Positions 1 through 11,459 of a DNA stretch of 64,000 bases are shown here, piece by piece. This stretch comes from Mesostigma viride (taxonomy: Eukaryota; Streptophyta; Mesostigmatophyceae; Mesostigmatales; Mesostigmataceae): the NCBI GenBank assembly GCA_009746045.1, contig RPFO01000065.1:5677620-5741619 (forward strand), in the 5' to 3' direction. Made by a program: the position numbers and the translations under genes. The notes under the pieces are model-generated. The model made no database searches. It saw only the letters and a program-made list of their open reading frames with translations, and was not told the origin of the DNA. Within the stretch, counting starts at the first letter, position 1. Each line of letters opens with the position of its first letter.

Positions 1-944
1 AGGGAGGAGGAGAGGAGGGAGGGAGGAGGAGGGAGGGAGGGAGGAGGGAGGAGGAGGGAGGGAGGGAGGAGGAGGGAGGGAGGAGGGAGGGAGGGAGGAG
101 GGAGGGAGGGAGGGAGGAGGGAGGAGGAGGGAGGAGGGAGGGAGGGAGGAGGGAGGGAGGGGAGGGAGGGAGGGAGGGAGGGAGGAGGGAGGAGGGAGGA
201 GGGAGGGAGGGAGGGAGGAGGAGGGAGGGAGGGAGGGAGGGAGGCAGGGAGGCAGGGAGGAGGGAGGAGGGAGGGAGGGAGGGAGGGAGGGAGGGAGGAG
301 AGGGAGGGAGGAGAGGAGGGAGGGAGGAGGAGGGAGAGGAGGGAGGGAGGGAGGAGGAGGAGGGAGGGAGGAGGGAGGGAGGGAGGGAGGAGGGAGGGAG
401 GGAGGAGAGGAGGGAGGGAGGGAGGAGGGAGGGAGGAGGAGGGAGGAGGAGGGGAGGGAGGGAGGGAGGAGGGAGGAGGGAGGGAGGGAGGGAGGGAGGG
501 AGGGAGGGAGGGAGGGAGGGAGGGAGGGAGGGAGGAGGAGGGAGGAGGGAGGGAGGGAGGAGGGAGGAGGAGGGAGGGGAGGGAGGAGGGAGGAGGGAGG
601 GAGGGAGGAGGGAGGAGGAGGAGGGAGGGAGGGAGGGAGGGAGGAGGGAGGAGGGAGGGAGGGAGGGAGGGAGGGAGAGGAGGGAGGGAGGAGGGAGGGA
701 GGGAGGGAGGGAGGAGGAGGGAGGGAGGGAGGAGGGAGGGAGGAGGAGGAGGGAGGGAGGGAGGGAGGGGGAGGGAGGGAGGGAGGGAGGGAGGAGGGAG
801 GGAGGGAGGGAGGGAGGGAGGGAGGAGGGAGGGAGGGAGGGAGGGAGGAGGGAGGAGGAGGAGGAGGAGGGAGGGAGGGAGGGAGGGAGGAGGGAGGAGG
901 GAGAGGGAGGGAGGGAGGGAGGGAGGGAGGGAGGGAGGGAGGGA
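1..944. repeat. GGGA/GGA purine-only microsatellite
   Basis: The stretch is almost entirely irregular alternation of GGGA and GGA on the plus strand, with rare CAGGGA variants near 240-255. It is cut off by the window edge, so its full length is unknown. Runs of G triplets every 3-4 bases make G-quadruplex or triplex formation plausible. No gene is present. Confidence 0.97.
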
Positions 945-1903
945 TTCAGAAAGCATCCCCCCCGTGTTGCAACCTGGCAATCGCAGCCTCCTCAATGCCA
1001 TCATGACAAACAGGCTACAGGCTGCCAAGCAGATGGAACACGAGAACGCGTCCCACCGCCCGTCTAAGCGCTGACTAGTACTTCGTAGTGCTGCTCTTAT
1101 ATGCCCAAGAGATGCTAAGGTAGCTAATATAGACACGGGGCATCCCCGGCATGGTGCTGGCAACGTGAATCTAGTGCGCCTTGTGGTACATAAACACGGA
1201 AGAGCCCATCACAGCATCCTCAAACTAAGGCAGGACGCGCTGATGAGACGCGTGCAGGGACTCGGCGCTTCAGGATGATCGGGCGAGAGTGGGGACCTCC
1301 ATGCCCTATAGTGTCCGTACGCGCTTTCAACTTGCCCGATCTACCAGTGCAATCCGCGCCAAGATCTTATTGTGCGCTCGGTCGGTCGCGCTCGAACTCG
1401 TCTAGTAGGTATCCGGCAAAGTCTTAGTATACAAACTTTGAGATAAATTTGACGAGGTGAGAGAGCATGCATGTCCACGTCACGAGCGACAGTTAATTCA
1501 ATTATTACAATACCCTAATCAGTTATTGGTTCGAACAAGTCACAACAAATCCATTCGCAGATATACGTGAGCAACTATAGAAGGTGGGAGCTTATAATCT
1601 GATTTGGCACGCCGCAAAGGTGAAAACCATGTGCGTTCAGTGCCGGTCCGCGGAAAACGCGGAAAAACGCGATCTGCAAATGAGTCCAGGCCGGCTTATA
1701 AGGTTACAACTTCTATGAGTTATATCTGGGCTACAATCATTGAATCAATCATGACCATTTACCTTTGCTTTTATTATTGCGAAATTATGGTCGTTGCATG
1801 CACAACTTTTTTTTCTACACACCATGCGGATTGCCTAACGTAGTGCAGTCTGTAGAAATGATGCCGGCACTCTGGAGTAAGAAATATGGAACTTACTGCC
1901 TTC
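945..1903. other. unique sequence without a supported gene
   Basis: No reading frame here has recognisable protein character. The short frames near 1600-1980 overlap each other and a retroposon and look like chance. Confidence 0.6.
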
Positions 1904-1916
1904 AAAGTAGTGCCTT

Positions 1917-2032
1917 AGCTGGGCATAGCGTGATAGATAATGAGGGTGCAGGTGCCCTGGTGCACCTAGAGCAAGGGTAGCTTACATGAACATTCCCACC
2001 CTTGCAGGAAGTAGCCCAGAATGTATTAAAAG
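1917..2032 (+). mobile_element. element A retroposon, 5' part (split copy)
   Basis: This is the body of a short repeat seen again at 8640-8935, 24246-24556, 24570-24905 and 28215-28495. The copy starts after the 13-bp AAAGTAGTGCCTT (1904-1916) and breaks off at GTATTAAAAG. The rest of the element (GCCATATGCCCC to the TTAA-rich tail) resumes at 11643, and the same 13-bp AAAGTAGTGCCTT follows it at 11717-11729. So this is one insertion with a target-site duplication, later opened by a 9.6-kb segment. Confidence 0.85.
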
Positions 2033-2215
2033 GGGATTTCTTATTCCGGGGCCCAATGGCCGGCGCCGCGCCAGACTCGCCCGCCTTTGGGCTTTGGGCG
2101 TCTTGGAATTGGGCTTTGGGCGTCTTCGAAGTTGGCTTTGGGCGTTTGCTCTTTGGCAGATTTCTACACTACACTGGTACTACGTAAAAAAGCACAGACT
2201 GGTGCAGCGTAACAT
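2033..2215 (+). repeat. left terminal inverted repeat of the 9.6-kb segment
   Basis: It is the reverse complement of 11460-11642, apparently identical over 183 bp. It includes three copies of a TTTGGGCGTCTT-like subrepeat (about 2093-2150). Confidence 0.9.
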
Positions 2216-2359
2216 CCATACAACGTAAAATTACCGCCGCACAGGCATGAGGCCGGCAGCAGTAAACTGGCAGCCAGCAATAACCGGACAATGGCCGCCG
2301 CAAGGTAGTCGTCGGTTGCTGGTATTTCACTTCTACACTTCACAGACTGCTTTTGAGTT

Positions 2360-5300
2360 TTGAGCATTTCCAGCGAACGTGTTTCCCACTTGAAGGAATG
2401 TGGACAAAGGCTAGACTTTGTGATATATCGATTACTGATCGCCTTGAAATACATGAAGGATGATCAATTAGTGAAAGATCACGGTAGTTACATCAACAGG
2501 AATTTGTACAAGAATGAAGGGACTGCTGCAGAAGTTGCCAAGGAACTGCTTCCCACCGTTGTAACGCATTTAGACAACGCTTGTGAAGGGGTTTGCGAAG
2601 TGCTCTCTGCGGCAACTAGTAATGACAAGGTGAAAGTGACATTTCGGAGCTTACAATTCCCTCTTGGATGTACATGCTTGACAGCACATACCGGCAAAGT
2701 TTGTTGCCATTTTATTGCATCATTGCTTTTCCACAATGTGTGCACTCACGAGAACTTGGATGTATTATTGTGCAGACGCGCCACATTTGGTGTTCCTCGT
2801 GGGAAAGTTTTCCAAGTGTTTGTTGATGAGTTGGAATTTGTCAAGGAAGAATGTCCAAGTATCCCACAGATCGGCACGATGACGGTCACGTCATGGACGT
2901 CAGCGACATGGAGCCCTTACCTGACGAGGAGGGTGATCGCTTTCCGCGTGAAGATGACTCACTGCCAGCTGAACCCAACGACAAGGAGCTGGAAATGCGA
3001 CTATTGAATGCATTTGACGGAGCCATGCAGGTAAATATGCTGCATTCTTTTTGCCAAAGACTAGATGTGCACAGATTTGGTACCTGGCCTTCAATCTTTT
3101 TGTGTGGGGGGGTAGAGATAACTTAACTCACGTTGACATCGGCTTGAATGTGATTGCCTGCATGTTGTCCACAATGTACTACAATGCATATGTCGTTCCA
3201 CTTTACTCCTGAACCGCAGGCATGGAGGATGGCTTCCTTTACTGCCAAGGAAACGGCCGCAAAAGTTTTGTTAGCGTCTTTTGTAGAAAGTTGTAGGATC
3301 TTGACTGAGAGCACAGTTGTGCCGATTGCCGAAGGAAATGAATTTTCGGGAAGAGCGGGCTCTAAGCCGATTCAACAAGACCCTGTGGTTTTGCGAGCAT
3401 GCAACAAAGGCAGTGCCAAACGGAAGACGGACGAAGTGGACATGCCGGAGCTGACGTCAACCCATGCTGCCTCCAATGCACCTTCAAAACGGAGGGCTGG
3501 GTTTCGACAGAAGCTCTCAGAGAATTTACCACGACAACCGATGAATGGTGAGCCATACAACTTAAATAAGCCGCTCTAGATTCTAATGATGAAGTCAATA
3601 TGAGCATGTGCATGTTGTATTGATTGCGGTTTACCCTAACAAGTACATCACAACAAAGTTGACAATGCCATTTTTTTTTTTTTTTGTGCATGCAGTCCCT
3701 AACACCATGGAGGGAGGCCCAAGCACTCCTGCAGGGGGTGGAATGCCTGATACCAGAGAGAGCGTTAACTTAACAGGTGAGAATCTTGCCCCAGGCTTGT
3801 GGGATCGCTGACGACATGCCATATGCGTTTTAAAACAAACACGCATACATTTACTTGCTGTGAAGATAAACCCATACCCACTTGTTAATTAAGCAATGAC
3901 ATGGACACACACATGCGCCTTAAGTCTTTACCACATGGTTTTGCTCACATGACGCTCGGGATCGCTTGGGACCTATTTATGGTAACGTGAGATAGGCCAG
4001 CTTTGAGAAAGCGTAATAAGTAATCTATAACTTGTAATCCATAACTTTTTAATCTATAACTTAATTAATAAGTAATCTATAACTTGGCGGAGAGGCCGGG
4101 TTTTGAGGAATCTACTACTGTATTAAACTAGTTTACATAAAAACCTTGGAAATAAATGTCTTTTTGTGAATGCATGCAGACCCTGACGTCATGGTGGGAG
4201 GCCAAAGCTCCTCTCTTGGTGGTCGGGAAGATGCACGGACCTGCATTGAGGACTTGACAGGTGAATCGTGATGTATGTTTTATACACATGAATAACAACC
4301 TAACAATGTTGTTGATTTGTTCGCCTTTGATTGTAGTATCATTTAAGTTTTTGTAGGTTGTTCTCTACCTGAACTACATGCCGGTTCGCTTTTTTGTACA
4401 TGGCCATATATTTTTGCTCACAGGAAATCACACACAAATTGTCCAATACACATGACCATGCACCCACACATGATGTCGATCGGTTCTCGGTTTGGTAGTC
4501 TCGGTAAGGTATACTTTTTTTTGTTAACCCCTAAATGGGCGGAAATGCTGCCGATAAATCGGCAGTAACTCACCTATTTTGTAAACCAGCCCCTGTACAA
4601 CCTAGCAATATCCAATGGCTGTCCTTGGGGGGCAAGCATGTCCATGAGTTGCCCTAAGCCATGATATATCACAACCTCACATATATTCATCGTAGGCCAT
4701 GTATAACTGCCGTCAAAGTCAGGGGGGTCAAGACGAGCGTTTTCATTTTTGGTAGAATGTGCATTTTGAATTATGTTGTAAGAGCTAGGCACCTACCACT
4801 TCAGGGATGATAAACAATTAGTTGCTGAACAGTTTGAGCCATTGGGGTCATCATTTGGGTGGGTATACCAGCAGTTACACCCAGTACAGCCCATAGGGGT
4901 ACCGTTGGTAAAAAGCAACCAAGGGGGTAGGAGTGGGCATACTACCTACTAATACCTACTAATATGGCCCCCAACCATGCCAAACAATACATTTCCCTTC
5001 CACAATGATGGGGAAACATAACTGCATCATCACACTGCCCTTACATGGCACCTATGTGCAGGTGCCACCTTGTCCATGCACGTAGGTAACGTGGTACGGA
5101 TACCCTACGCAAGGCATGCATTCTAGGAGGCAGCCACCAACAAACTAGTGATTTTAAGCCTATTTCAGCCTGCCCTAGCAAGGATAAACTAGGCCTAAGC
5201 TGCTATAGCTTTCCAGGTGATGGCCAGCACACCTGGTGGCACATGCTGACAATGGGAAGCTTCTACTCACCGGTTACATGCTTGATGATGCCACAGAGAC

Positions 5301-6399
5301 CAGCCAACTGCCTCACACTCATGCAATATGTGTGTGGGAAATGTATAACAAACATATATGGAGGTATTCAAACCCATACAGCCTCTAAAACTTATCACCA
5401 TCACCCTGTGGCAGGTCAACTGACTGAGGGAAGCATCTAAGAAGGGTGTTTTAGAAAGGGGCCAGGCCAGGGTCAAGAAAGAGCATGGATAATGCAAAAA
5501 GAATGTGCTACACAAGCTAGAACGTATATATAAACGTCAAACATCGATAGGAAAACGATGCTTAAGCTTTAACAGGCATGGATGGCGTTACCTTGGCCCA
5601 GGCGGTGGCCGCAAAATGGCGCATTTCGGCACACCAAAGTTGTGCAGCATGGTCGCTGGATTCGGCGATTTCTGGCCACCCTTGCACGTTTACGACTAAT
5701 ATGTATCATAAAAAGTACAAAGAAACCGATATATCCTTTAAAATACGCCGGAAAGGTATTGCTGTCAACGTTTCTATCGTCCGGCCTGATCGCAGTTTTT
5801 TCCAGCAAGAACGCTGCCGACACCTATCAAATGGCATTCCCGCGAACCAAAAATTGGCCTGTATGATCTTTAGGACGTATAAAATCAATATCCTAAGTTT
5901 GGCCAGAAAATTCGAACGCAAACGTAAATGCCATGCGTGGGCGCAAGCCGCCATGGCCAGGTCGTCGTTTTCCGGAATGCACGTTGTACGTGAAAAAGTA
6001 CCCTGACCCCTTGTACTTTGACGGTCTGGAACACCTGTTAAACTTGGTCAAAATATAGCAAACCCTAGTATCATGTTCTGGAGAAACTTATAAACTTTCA
6101 TTCTTCTCAGCTAAACGTTTCCTAATTCCCAATAGTATTCTCGCAAACTGGTCCCCCGAGTAGGTGCCGACAAATCGGCTGTAAGTCACTTTTTGGCGGA
6201 AAATCGGCAGCAAGACCATTTAGGGGTCATTAATTTACATATGTCAAGAATGGCACACACATACGCTTAGCAGAATGCGGCTTTATTGCCAGGGGCGTGT
6301 TTGGCATGTTCCCAAGTCCGATAATATCTTCTTGTCTTCCTTTGTATGCATGCAGGCCCTGACCTAGAGGTAGAAGTCCCCACTAGTCCAAGAACATAG
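2360..6399 (+). CDS. multi-exon gene with SWIM-type zinc finger
   Basis: The exons inferred are at about 2360-3030, 3220-3547, 3696-3776, 4180-4260 and 6356-6399, with a stop at 6397-6399. Donors are CAG|GTAAAT, ATG|GTGAGC, ACAG|GTGAG and ACAG|GTGAA; acceptors are CCGCAG and three times TGCATGCAG. Phases agree at every junction (0, then 1, 1, 1). Exon 1 contains CTC-x8-CCH, the CxC...CxH SWIM signature found in MULE transposases and FAR1/FHY3 proteins. After it comes an acidic stretch (DVSDMEPLPDEEGD) reached through a one-base frame change near 2850-2870, either a tiny unrecognised intron or an indel. Exons 3 and 4 are both 81 bp and encode related 27-residue blocks (PN/DP..M.GG.S...GG...D.R....LTG), so they are an exon duplication. 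The true start lies upstream of, or at, 2360 and is not resolved. No catalytic DDE region is seen, so function is unknown; it may be the tail of a transposase or a captured host gene. Confidence 0.6.
4527..6227. mobile_element. 1.7-kb inverted-repeat element inside the last intron
   Basis: The ends are ACCCCTAAATGG (4527-4538) and CCATTTAGGGGT (6216-6227). On both sides a subterminal block containing GCTGCCGAT and a small CTGCCGAT..ATCGGCAG-type hairpin follows. It lies wholly inside the intron between 4261 and 6355. A 142-residue open frame at 5578-6006 matches nothing I recognise. No clear target duplication was found (TTA on the left, CAT on the right), so the superfamily is not assigned. 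Confidence 0.5.
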
Positions 6400-7149
6400 A
6401 TGGCGAACGAGGGACGCGACGACAAATTGAAGACGGAGCTTTGCGACCGATAGTGGTGTCAGATAAAGGACAAGTATACTAGTGGGAAGATCGGCGGGGA
6501 GCTATCAAACGCCACGTTGTGCCGCATTGACGAGGTGGTGGTGCTACCAGAAATTCACGCGGCTGTTCACAGCTGACTCTTCACCACATCTTGCTGAGTA
6601 GGAATTCAATCGCAATGAGACAACCAGCGCAATACATGGTTAGGAAGCATGGTGATGCCCGCTGGCTATGTTACTTTGAATGTGCAGTAGGTTTCACGTA
6701 TATTCATGGAGCTTGGTCTGTGGTGATCGTGGAGACCTTGGCGCCTTGCCATGAGTCTTGACTCCTCGCTTCTATCCCTTGGGCATCCATCATTCTACGG
6801 CATGCCACCGGGTCAAGGGATAGGATTGAACTGAGATTTGCCCGGTAGGCCAGCTTGGTTATTGAGCTGGCCCCGGCCCCACTGGGACCATAGGTCATTC
6901 ACAGCCCCACTCACATGCGTACGGATCCTATATCATGTTTTAAAGGAGGAAGTTGCTAGGTTGGCGAAGAAGCCAACCCGGCCCCGTTGAAGGGGAAGGA
7001 CTAGTGTTCGCATGTCTTAACTTCAATCAACAATGAAATTGTAATGTTTTGTCAAGTTAGACAAAGTTCCAGATGAGTTGATGCGATGGGATCTGAGTAA
7101 AGAAAATTGTGCAAGTGAGTAGAGAAATTTGTGCAAGTGAGACAACTCA
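6400..7149. other. unassigned sequence downstream of the SWIM gene
   Basis: No coding region or clear repeat boundary is seen. It is probably the 3' untranslated region followed by degenerate repeat sequence. Confidence 0.4.
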
Positions 7150-7430
7150 CTTAATTAATCAAACTCGTGCTCCCGTTGGGGAGTCACGGAGCCCGAAGTG
7201 CCTTTAATCCCTTTGTTTGCACAATAGGAAGGAAGGTCAGAGACCCCTTTCTCCTTCATGCCAGAGGCATGCCACAGCTGCGTGACTCCCAAACGGGAGC
7301 ACGAGTCTAATTAATTAATTAATTAATTAATTAATTAATGCCACAGCTGCAATCGGACGCGCTAAACGACCCTGCAAGATCTGTGGGTGCAATGAGACCC
7401 ATGTGAGCTTATCATAACAAGGAGCGTGGG
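7150..7430 (-). mobile_element. element B retroposon copy (minus)
   Basis: This copy is related to 27600-27806, with the hairpin tail (GTGCTCCCGTTGGGGAGTC in this orientation) and TTAATTAA at its left end. It is interrupted at 7281-7337 by a second, tiny insertion. Confidence 0.7.
7281..7337 (+). mobile_element. 57-bp tail-only insertion of the A/B/LINE tail type
   Basis: The insert consists only of a CTCCC-AAAC-GGGAG hairpin region and a (TTAA)n tail. It is flanked by a perfect 12-bp duplication ATGCCACAGCTG (7269-7280 and 7338-7349). This is what extreme 5' truncation during target-primed reverse transcription would leave. Confidence 0.85.
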
Positions 7431-7550
7431 CAAGTAATGTGAGCATAGCCAAGACGTAGCATCATTGGATGTACAAGGAAATATTTAATAGCTATCTTGA
7501 TGTGCGTGTAGGAAGATCTGCATGGAGGAATAACGGCGAACATGTGAAGG

Positions 7551-7796
7551 AACAAGTATCCCACAACCAGGAACGTGCATCCCACAACCAGGAACGAGTA
7601 TCCCACAACCAGGAACGTGTTTCCCACCACCAGGAACGAGTATCCCACAACCAGGAACGTGCATCCCACAACCAGGAACGAGTATCCTACAACCAGGAAC
7701 GTGCATCCCACAACCAGGAACGTGCATCCCACAACCAGGAACGACTATCCCACAACTAGGAACGTGTATCCCACAACCAGGAACAAGTATCCTCTG
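7551..7796. repeat. 21-bp minisatellite, first field
   Basis: About 11 units of a CCCACAACCAGGAACGTG-type 21-mer (variants GAGTAT, GTGTTT, GTGCAT). The same unit makes a larger field at 10062-10862. The open frames through it are a product of the 21-bp (7-codon) period. Confidence 0.95.
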
Positions 7797-8140
7797 CCGG
7801 CCGTGCCGCCCCATGCAAGACCCCACAAGCCGTCCTTGCGTCAAGGGACATGCAATCATCACAAGGAGTGGTAACTGCCGGCAGTGCCACCCCATGCAAG
7901 ACCCCACAAGCCATCCTTGGGTCAAGGGGACATGCAGTCATCACAAGGAGCGGTAACTGCCGGCAGTTCCACGCCATGCAAGACCCCACAAGCCGTCCTT
8001 GCATAAAGGGGACATGCAGTCATCACAAGGAGTGGTAACTGCCGGCAGTGCCACCCCATGCAAGACCCCACAAGCCATCCTTGGGTCAAGGGGACATGCA
8101 GTCATCACAAGGAGTGGTAACTGCCGGCAGTGCTACCCCA
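7797..8140. repeat. 81-bp tandem repeat
   Basis: About four units, each containing CATGCAGTCATCACAAGGAG, GGTAACTGCCGGCAGTGCC and CATGCAAGACCCCACAAGCC. The first unit abuts the 21-bp field directly. Confidence 0.9.
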
Positions 8141-8309
8141 TGCGTGTGCAATCCCGCGGGAGGCACGCCAGATAGCTCCCCCTAGGGCAGCGTGCGGCTG
8201 CCTAGATAGTTGTTGTAGTTAGAATGCTGTTAGATAGATGTAGTATGTAGCCAATGTAGATAGATTAGACCGGTAGGAATGTTTGCACCCATCCATCCAT
8301 CCATCGGGG

Positions 8310-8365
8310 TTAATGCTCCGTGACTCCCCAACGGGAGCACGAGTCTAATTAATTAATCAATTAAT
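8310..8365 (+). mobile_element. element B tail fragment
   Basis: This is the hairpin tail GCTCCGTGACTCCCCAACGG followed by GAGCACGAG and a TTAATTAA-type tail. It is followed by sequence that resumes the 81-bp repeat (CCCACAAGCCATCC), so it inserted into that array. The target duplication is not clear. Confidence 0.65.
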
Positions 8366-8429
8366 TAATGCAAGAACCCACAAGCCATCCATGCAATCAT
8401 CACAGGGAGTGGTAACTGCCGGCAGTGCG

Positions 8430-8630
8430 CGGCCCTAACGTTAATTCCCACACCCCCTCTGCTAATGTTAGTTTCCACACCCCTCTGCTAACGTTAGTGC
8501 CCACCCCCTCGGCTAACGTTAATTCCCACACCCCCTCTGCTAACGTAAGGTCCCACACCCGTCTGCTAACGTAAGTGCCCCTCCCCCCTCTACTATCGTT
8601 AATTCCCTCCCCCCTTTACTAACTGCCTAG
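8430..8630. repeat. CTAACGTTAG-cored minisatellite, short field
   Basis: Units of about 25 bp alternate C-rich spacers (CCCACACCCCCTCTG) with the palindrome CTAACGTTAG and degenerate forms. The field continues after element A at 8936. Confidence 0.9.
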
Positions 8631-8639
8631 CTTTATTTA

Positions 8640-8935
8640 GTTATGTTGCACATGCCCATGCAGGGAGTCACTCTCTGCTGAGACGCCATGCCCTAGCTTT
8701 TTTGTATAGCTATGCTGATCTTCCCCCCCATGACAGGCTCCCCCTTCGCTGGGCATAGCTTGAAGATCATGGGGATGCAAGTGCCCTGGTGCACCTAGAG
8801 CAAGGGTCCTTTACATTCCCACCCTTCCAGGAAGTAGCTTAGAATGTATGATAGGCCATATGCCCCTTCTCTGGGCTATGTGCTACATATACTCCCAACG
8901 GAGTTATGTTCCTAATTAATTAATTAATTAATTTA
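8640..8935 (+). mobile_element. element A retroposon, near full length
   Basis: About 290 bp. It runs from the TTTAGTTATGTTG-type 5' end through a GAGTCACTCTCTGCTG hairpin remnant and GGTGCACCTAGAGCAAGG to ATGTGCTACAT, an ACTCCCAACGGAGT hairpin and (TTAA)n. It splits the CTAACGTTAG minisatellite. Confidence 0.8.
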
Positions 8936-10058
8936 CTAACGGGAGTCAACAGCCCCCTCTGCTAACGTTAGTGCCCCCCCTCCTTTGCTAACATTAGTTC
9001 CCACACCCCTCTGCTAACGTAAGTGCCCTCCCCCCCCTGCTATCGTTAATGCCCCACCCCCTTCACTAACGTTATTCCCCAGCCCCCTCTGCTTACGTTA
9101 GTGCCCGCGCCCCTTTACAAACTTTAGTGCTCGTGCCCCTCTGCTAAAGTTAGCGCCCCCCCCCTCTGCTATAATTATTTCCCCCCTCTGCTAACTTTAA
9201 TTCCCACACCCCCTCTGCTATCGTTAGTGCCTGTGCCCCTTTACTAACGTTACTGCCCAGCCCCCTCTGCTAACGTTAGTGCCCAGCCCCCTCTGATAAC
9301 ATTAGTGCCCGCGCCCCTTTACAAACTTTAGTGCTCGTGCCCCTCTGCTAACGTTAGCGCCCCCCCCCTCTGCTATAATTATTTCCCCCCTCTGCTAACT
9401 TTAATTCCCACACCCCCTATGCTATCGTTAGTGCCCGTGCCCCTTTACTAACGTTAGTGCCCACCCCCTCTGCTAATGTTAGTGCCCGTGCCCCTTTACT
9501 AACGTTAGTGCCCAGCCCCCTCTGCTAACGTTAGTGCCCGTGCCCCTTTACTAACGTTAGTGCCCAGCCCCCTCTGCTAACGTTAGTGCCCGCGCCCCTT
9601 TACAAACTTTAGTGCTCGTGCCCTTCTGCTAACGTTAGCGCCCCCCCCCTCTGCTATAATTATTTCCCCCCTCTGCTAACTTTAATTCCCACACCCCCTA
9701 TGCTATCGTTAGTGCCCGTGCCCCTTTACTAACGTTAGTGCCCAGCCCCCTCTGCTAACGTTAGTGCCCGTGCCCCTTTACTAACGTTAGTGCCCCCCCC
9801 TCTGCTATAATTATTTCCCCCCTCTGCTAACTTTAATTCCCACACCCCCTCTGCTATCGTTAGTGCCCGTGCCCCTTTACTAACGTTAGTGCCCGTGCCC
9901 CTTTACTAACGTTAGTGCCCAGCCCCCTCTTCTAACGCTAGTGCCCGTGCCCCTTCACTAACGTTAGTGCCCGTGCCCCTTCACTAACGTTAGTGCCCGT
10001 GCCCCTCTGCTAACGTTATTCCCCAGCCCCCTCTGCTATCGCTAATGCCCGTGCCCCT
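8936..10058. repeat. CTAACGTTAG-cored minisatellite, main field
   Basis: About 45 half-units of about 25 bp. A higher-order pattern recurs about every 270-300 bp in which CTATAATTATTTCCCC variants reappear, showing block amplification. Each core CTAACGTTAG is a perfect 10-bp palindrome. Confidence 0.93.
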
Positions 10059-10061
10059 TTA

Positions 10062-10862
10062 TATTTGGACCAGGAACACATCCCACAACTAGGCTCGACT
10101 ATCCCACAACCAGGAACGTGCATCCCACAACCAGGAACAAGTATCCTACAACCACGAACGTGTTTCCCACAACCAGGAACAAGTATCCTACAACCAGGAA
10201 TGTGCATCCCACAACCAGGAACACATCCCACAACCAAGAACGACTATCCCACAACTAGGAACGTGTATCCCACAACCAGGAACAAGTATCCTACAACCAG
10301 GAACGTGCATCCCACAACCAGGAACACATCCCACAACCAGGAACGACTATCCCACAACTAGGAACGTGTATCCCACAACCAGGAACAAGTATCCTACAAC
10401 CAGGAACGTGCATCCCACAACCAGGAACACATCCCACAACCAGGAACGACTATCCCACAACCAGGAACGTGTATCCCACAACCAGGAACAAATATCCTAC
10501 AACCAGGAACGTGTTTCCCACAACCAGGAACAAGTATCCTACAACCATGAACGTGCATCCCACAACCAGGAACACATCCCACAACCAGGAACGACTATCC
10601 CACAACCAGGAACGACTATCCCACAAGCAGGAACAAGTATCCTACAACCAGGAACGTGTATCCCACAACCACGCTCGACTATCCCACAACCAGGAACATG
10701 TATCCCACAACCAGGAACGAATTTCCCACCACCAGGAACAAGTATCCCACAACCAGCAACCCATCCCACAACCAGGAAAGTGCATCCCACAACCAGGAAC
10801 AAGTATCCCAAAACAAGGAACACATCCCACAACCAGGAACGTGTATCCCACAACCAGTCGCG
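10062..10862. repeat. 21-bp minisatellite, second field
   Basis: About 38 units of the 7551-7796 repeat. Blocks with AACACATCCCACAACC recur as larger units. The long open frames on both strands are periodicity effects, not genes. Confidence 0.95.
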
Positions 10863-10992
10863 CAGTCGGTCTGAATGACTGGCATTATAACGAGCGTCAT
10901 ATTCGTCTCCGGCTTGGCAGTGCCGTCATCCTGCATACAAAAAGCACATTGGAGCCAGCACTTTCCCGCGGGTTGTAGCCGATATTCCTCGA

Positions 10993-11050
10993 GCTACCAT
11001 GGTCCGGATTCTCCCGATTTCTGGCCTGCGCTGGTTGTCTCCTTGATAGT
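10993..11050 (-). repeat. fragment of the ORF1-LINE 5' region
   Basis: CGATTTCTGGCCTGCGCTGG and its surroundings match the reverse complement of 25680-25760, the 5' region of the ORF1-bearing element. The same motif is the 36-bp insertion at 24713-24748. Confidence 0.65.
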
Positions 11051-11459
11051 CCTCCATGCAGCGATATTCACCAATGCGCTATCAATAAACAAGTCGACAC
11101 CGGGTATGTAAAAAAAGCACGCTGCTGGCCACGACGGTCACGGCGATGATGAACGACAATAACAAGAACGCCTAATAGCAGGCGTCATACAAACTAGAAC
11201 AGACTGGAACAACTACTTACCCGGTCGTCTGTGATCTTGACACAGAGCCTGGTTTACAAGGAAGCGAGGGAAACCGGCCACTATGAGCACCCCTACTTAA
11301 CCCACATAATGAAGGTTAGGAATCCTCCCCATCATGCTAACCGTAGACTCGGTGAAACGCCCCATGCTACAAATACGATAGCCCAGCAACGACTACTTGC
11401 GGCCATCACCTTGTCCAGTTCTGGCTGGCTGTGCGGCGGTAATTTTACCAAGTTTAAAA

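Noticed and set aside
5578-6006. 142-codon frame inside the 1.7-kb inverted-repeat element
   Set aside because: No transposase motif; kept only as a remark under the element.
7551-10862. CRISPR-like array
   Set aside because: Units are contiguous and near-identical without unique spacers, and the genome is eukaryotic.
7412-10978. Repetitive frames (HPTTRN, SHNQER, PGCGMHV types) on both strands
   Set aside because: They result from the 21-bp period of the minisatellite, with no start, splice or composition signal of a real gene.
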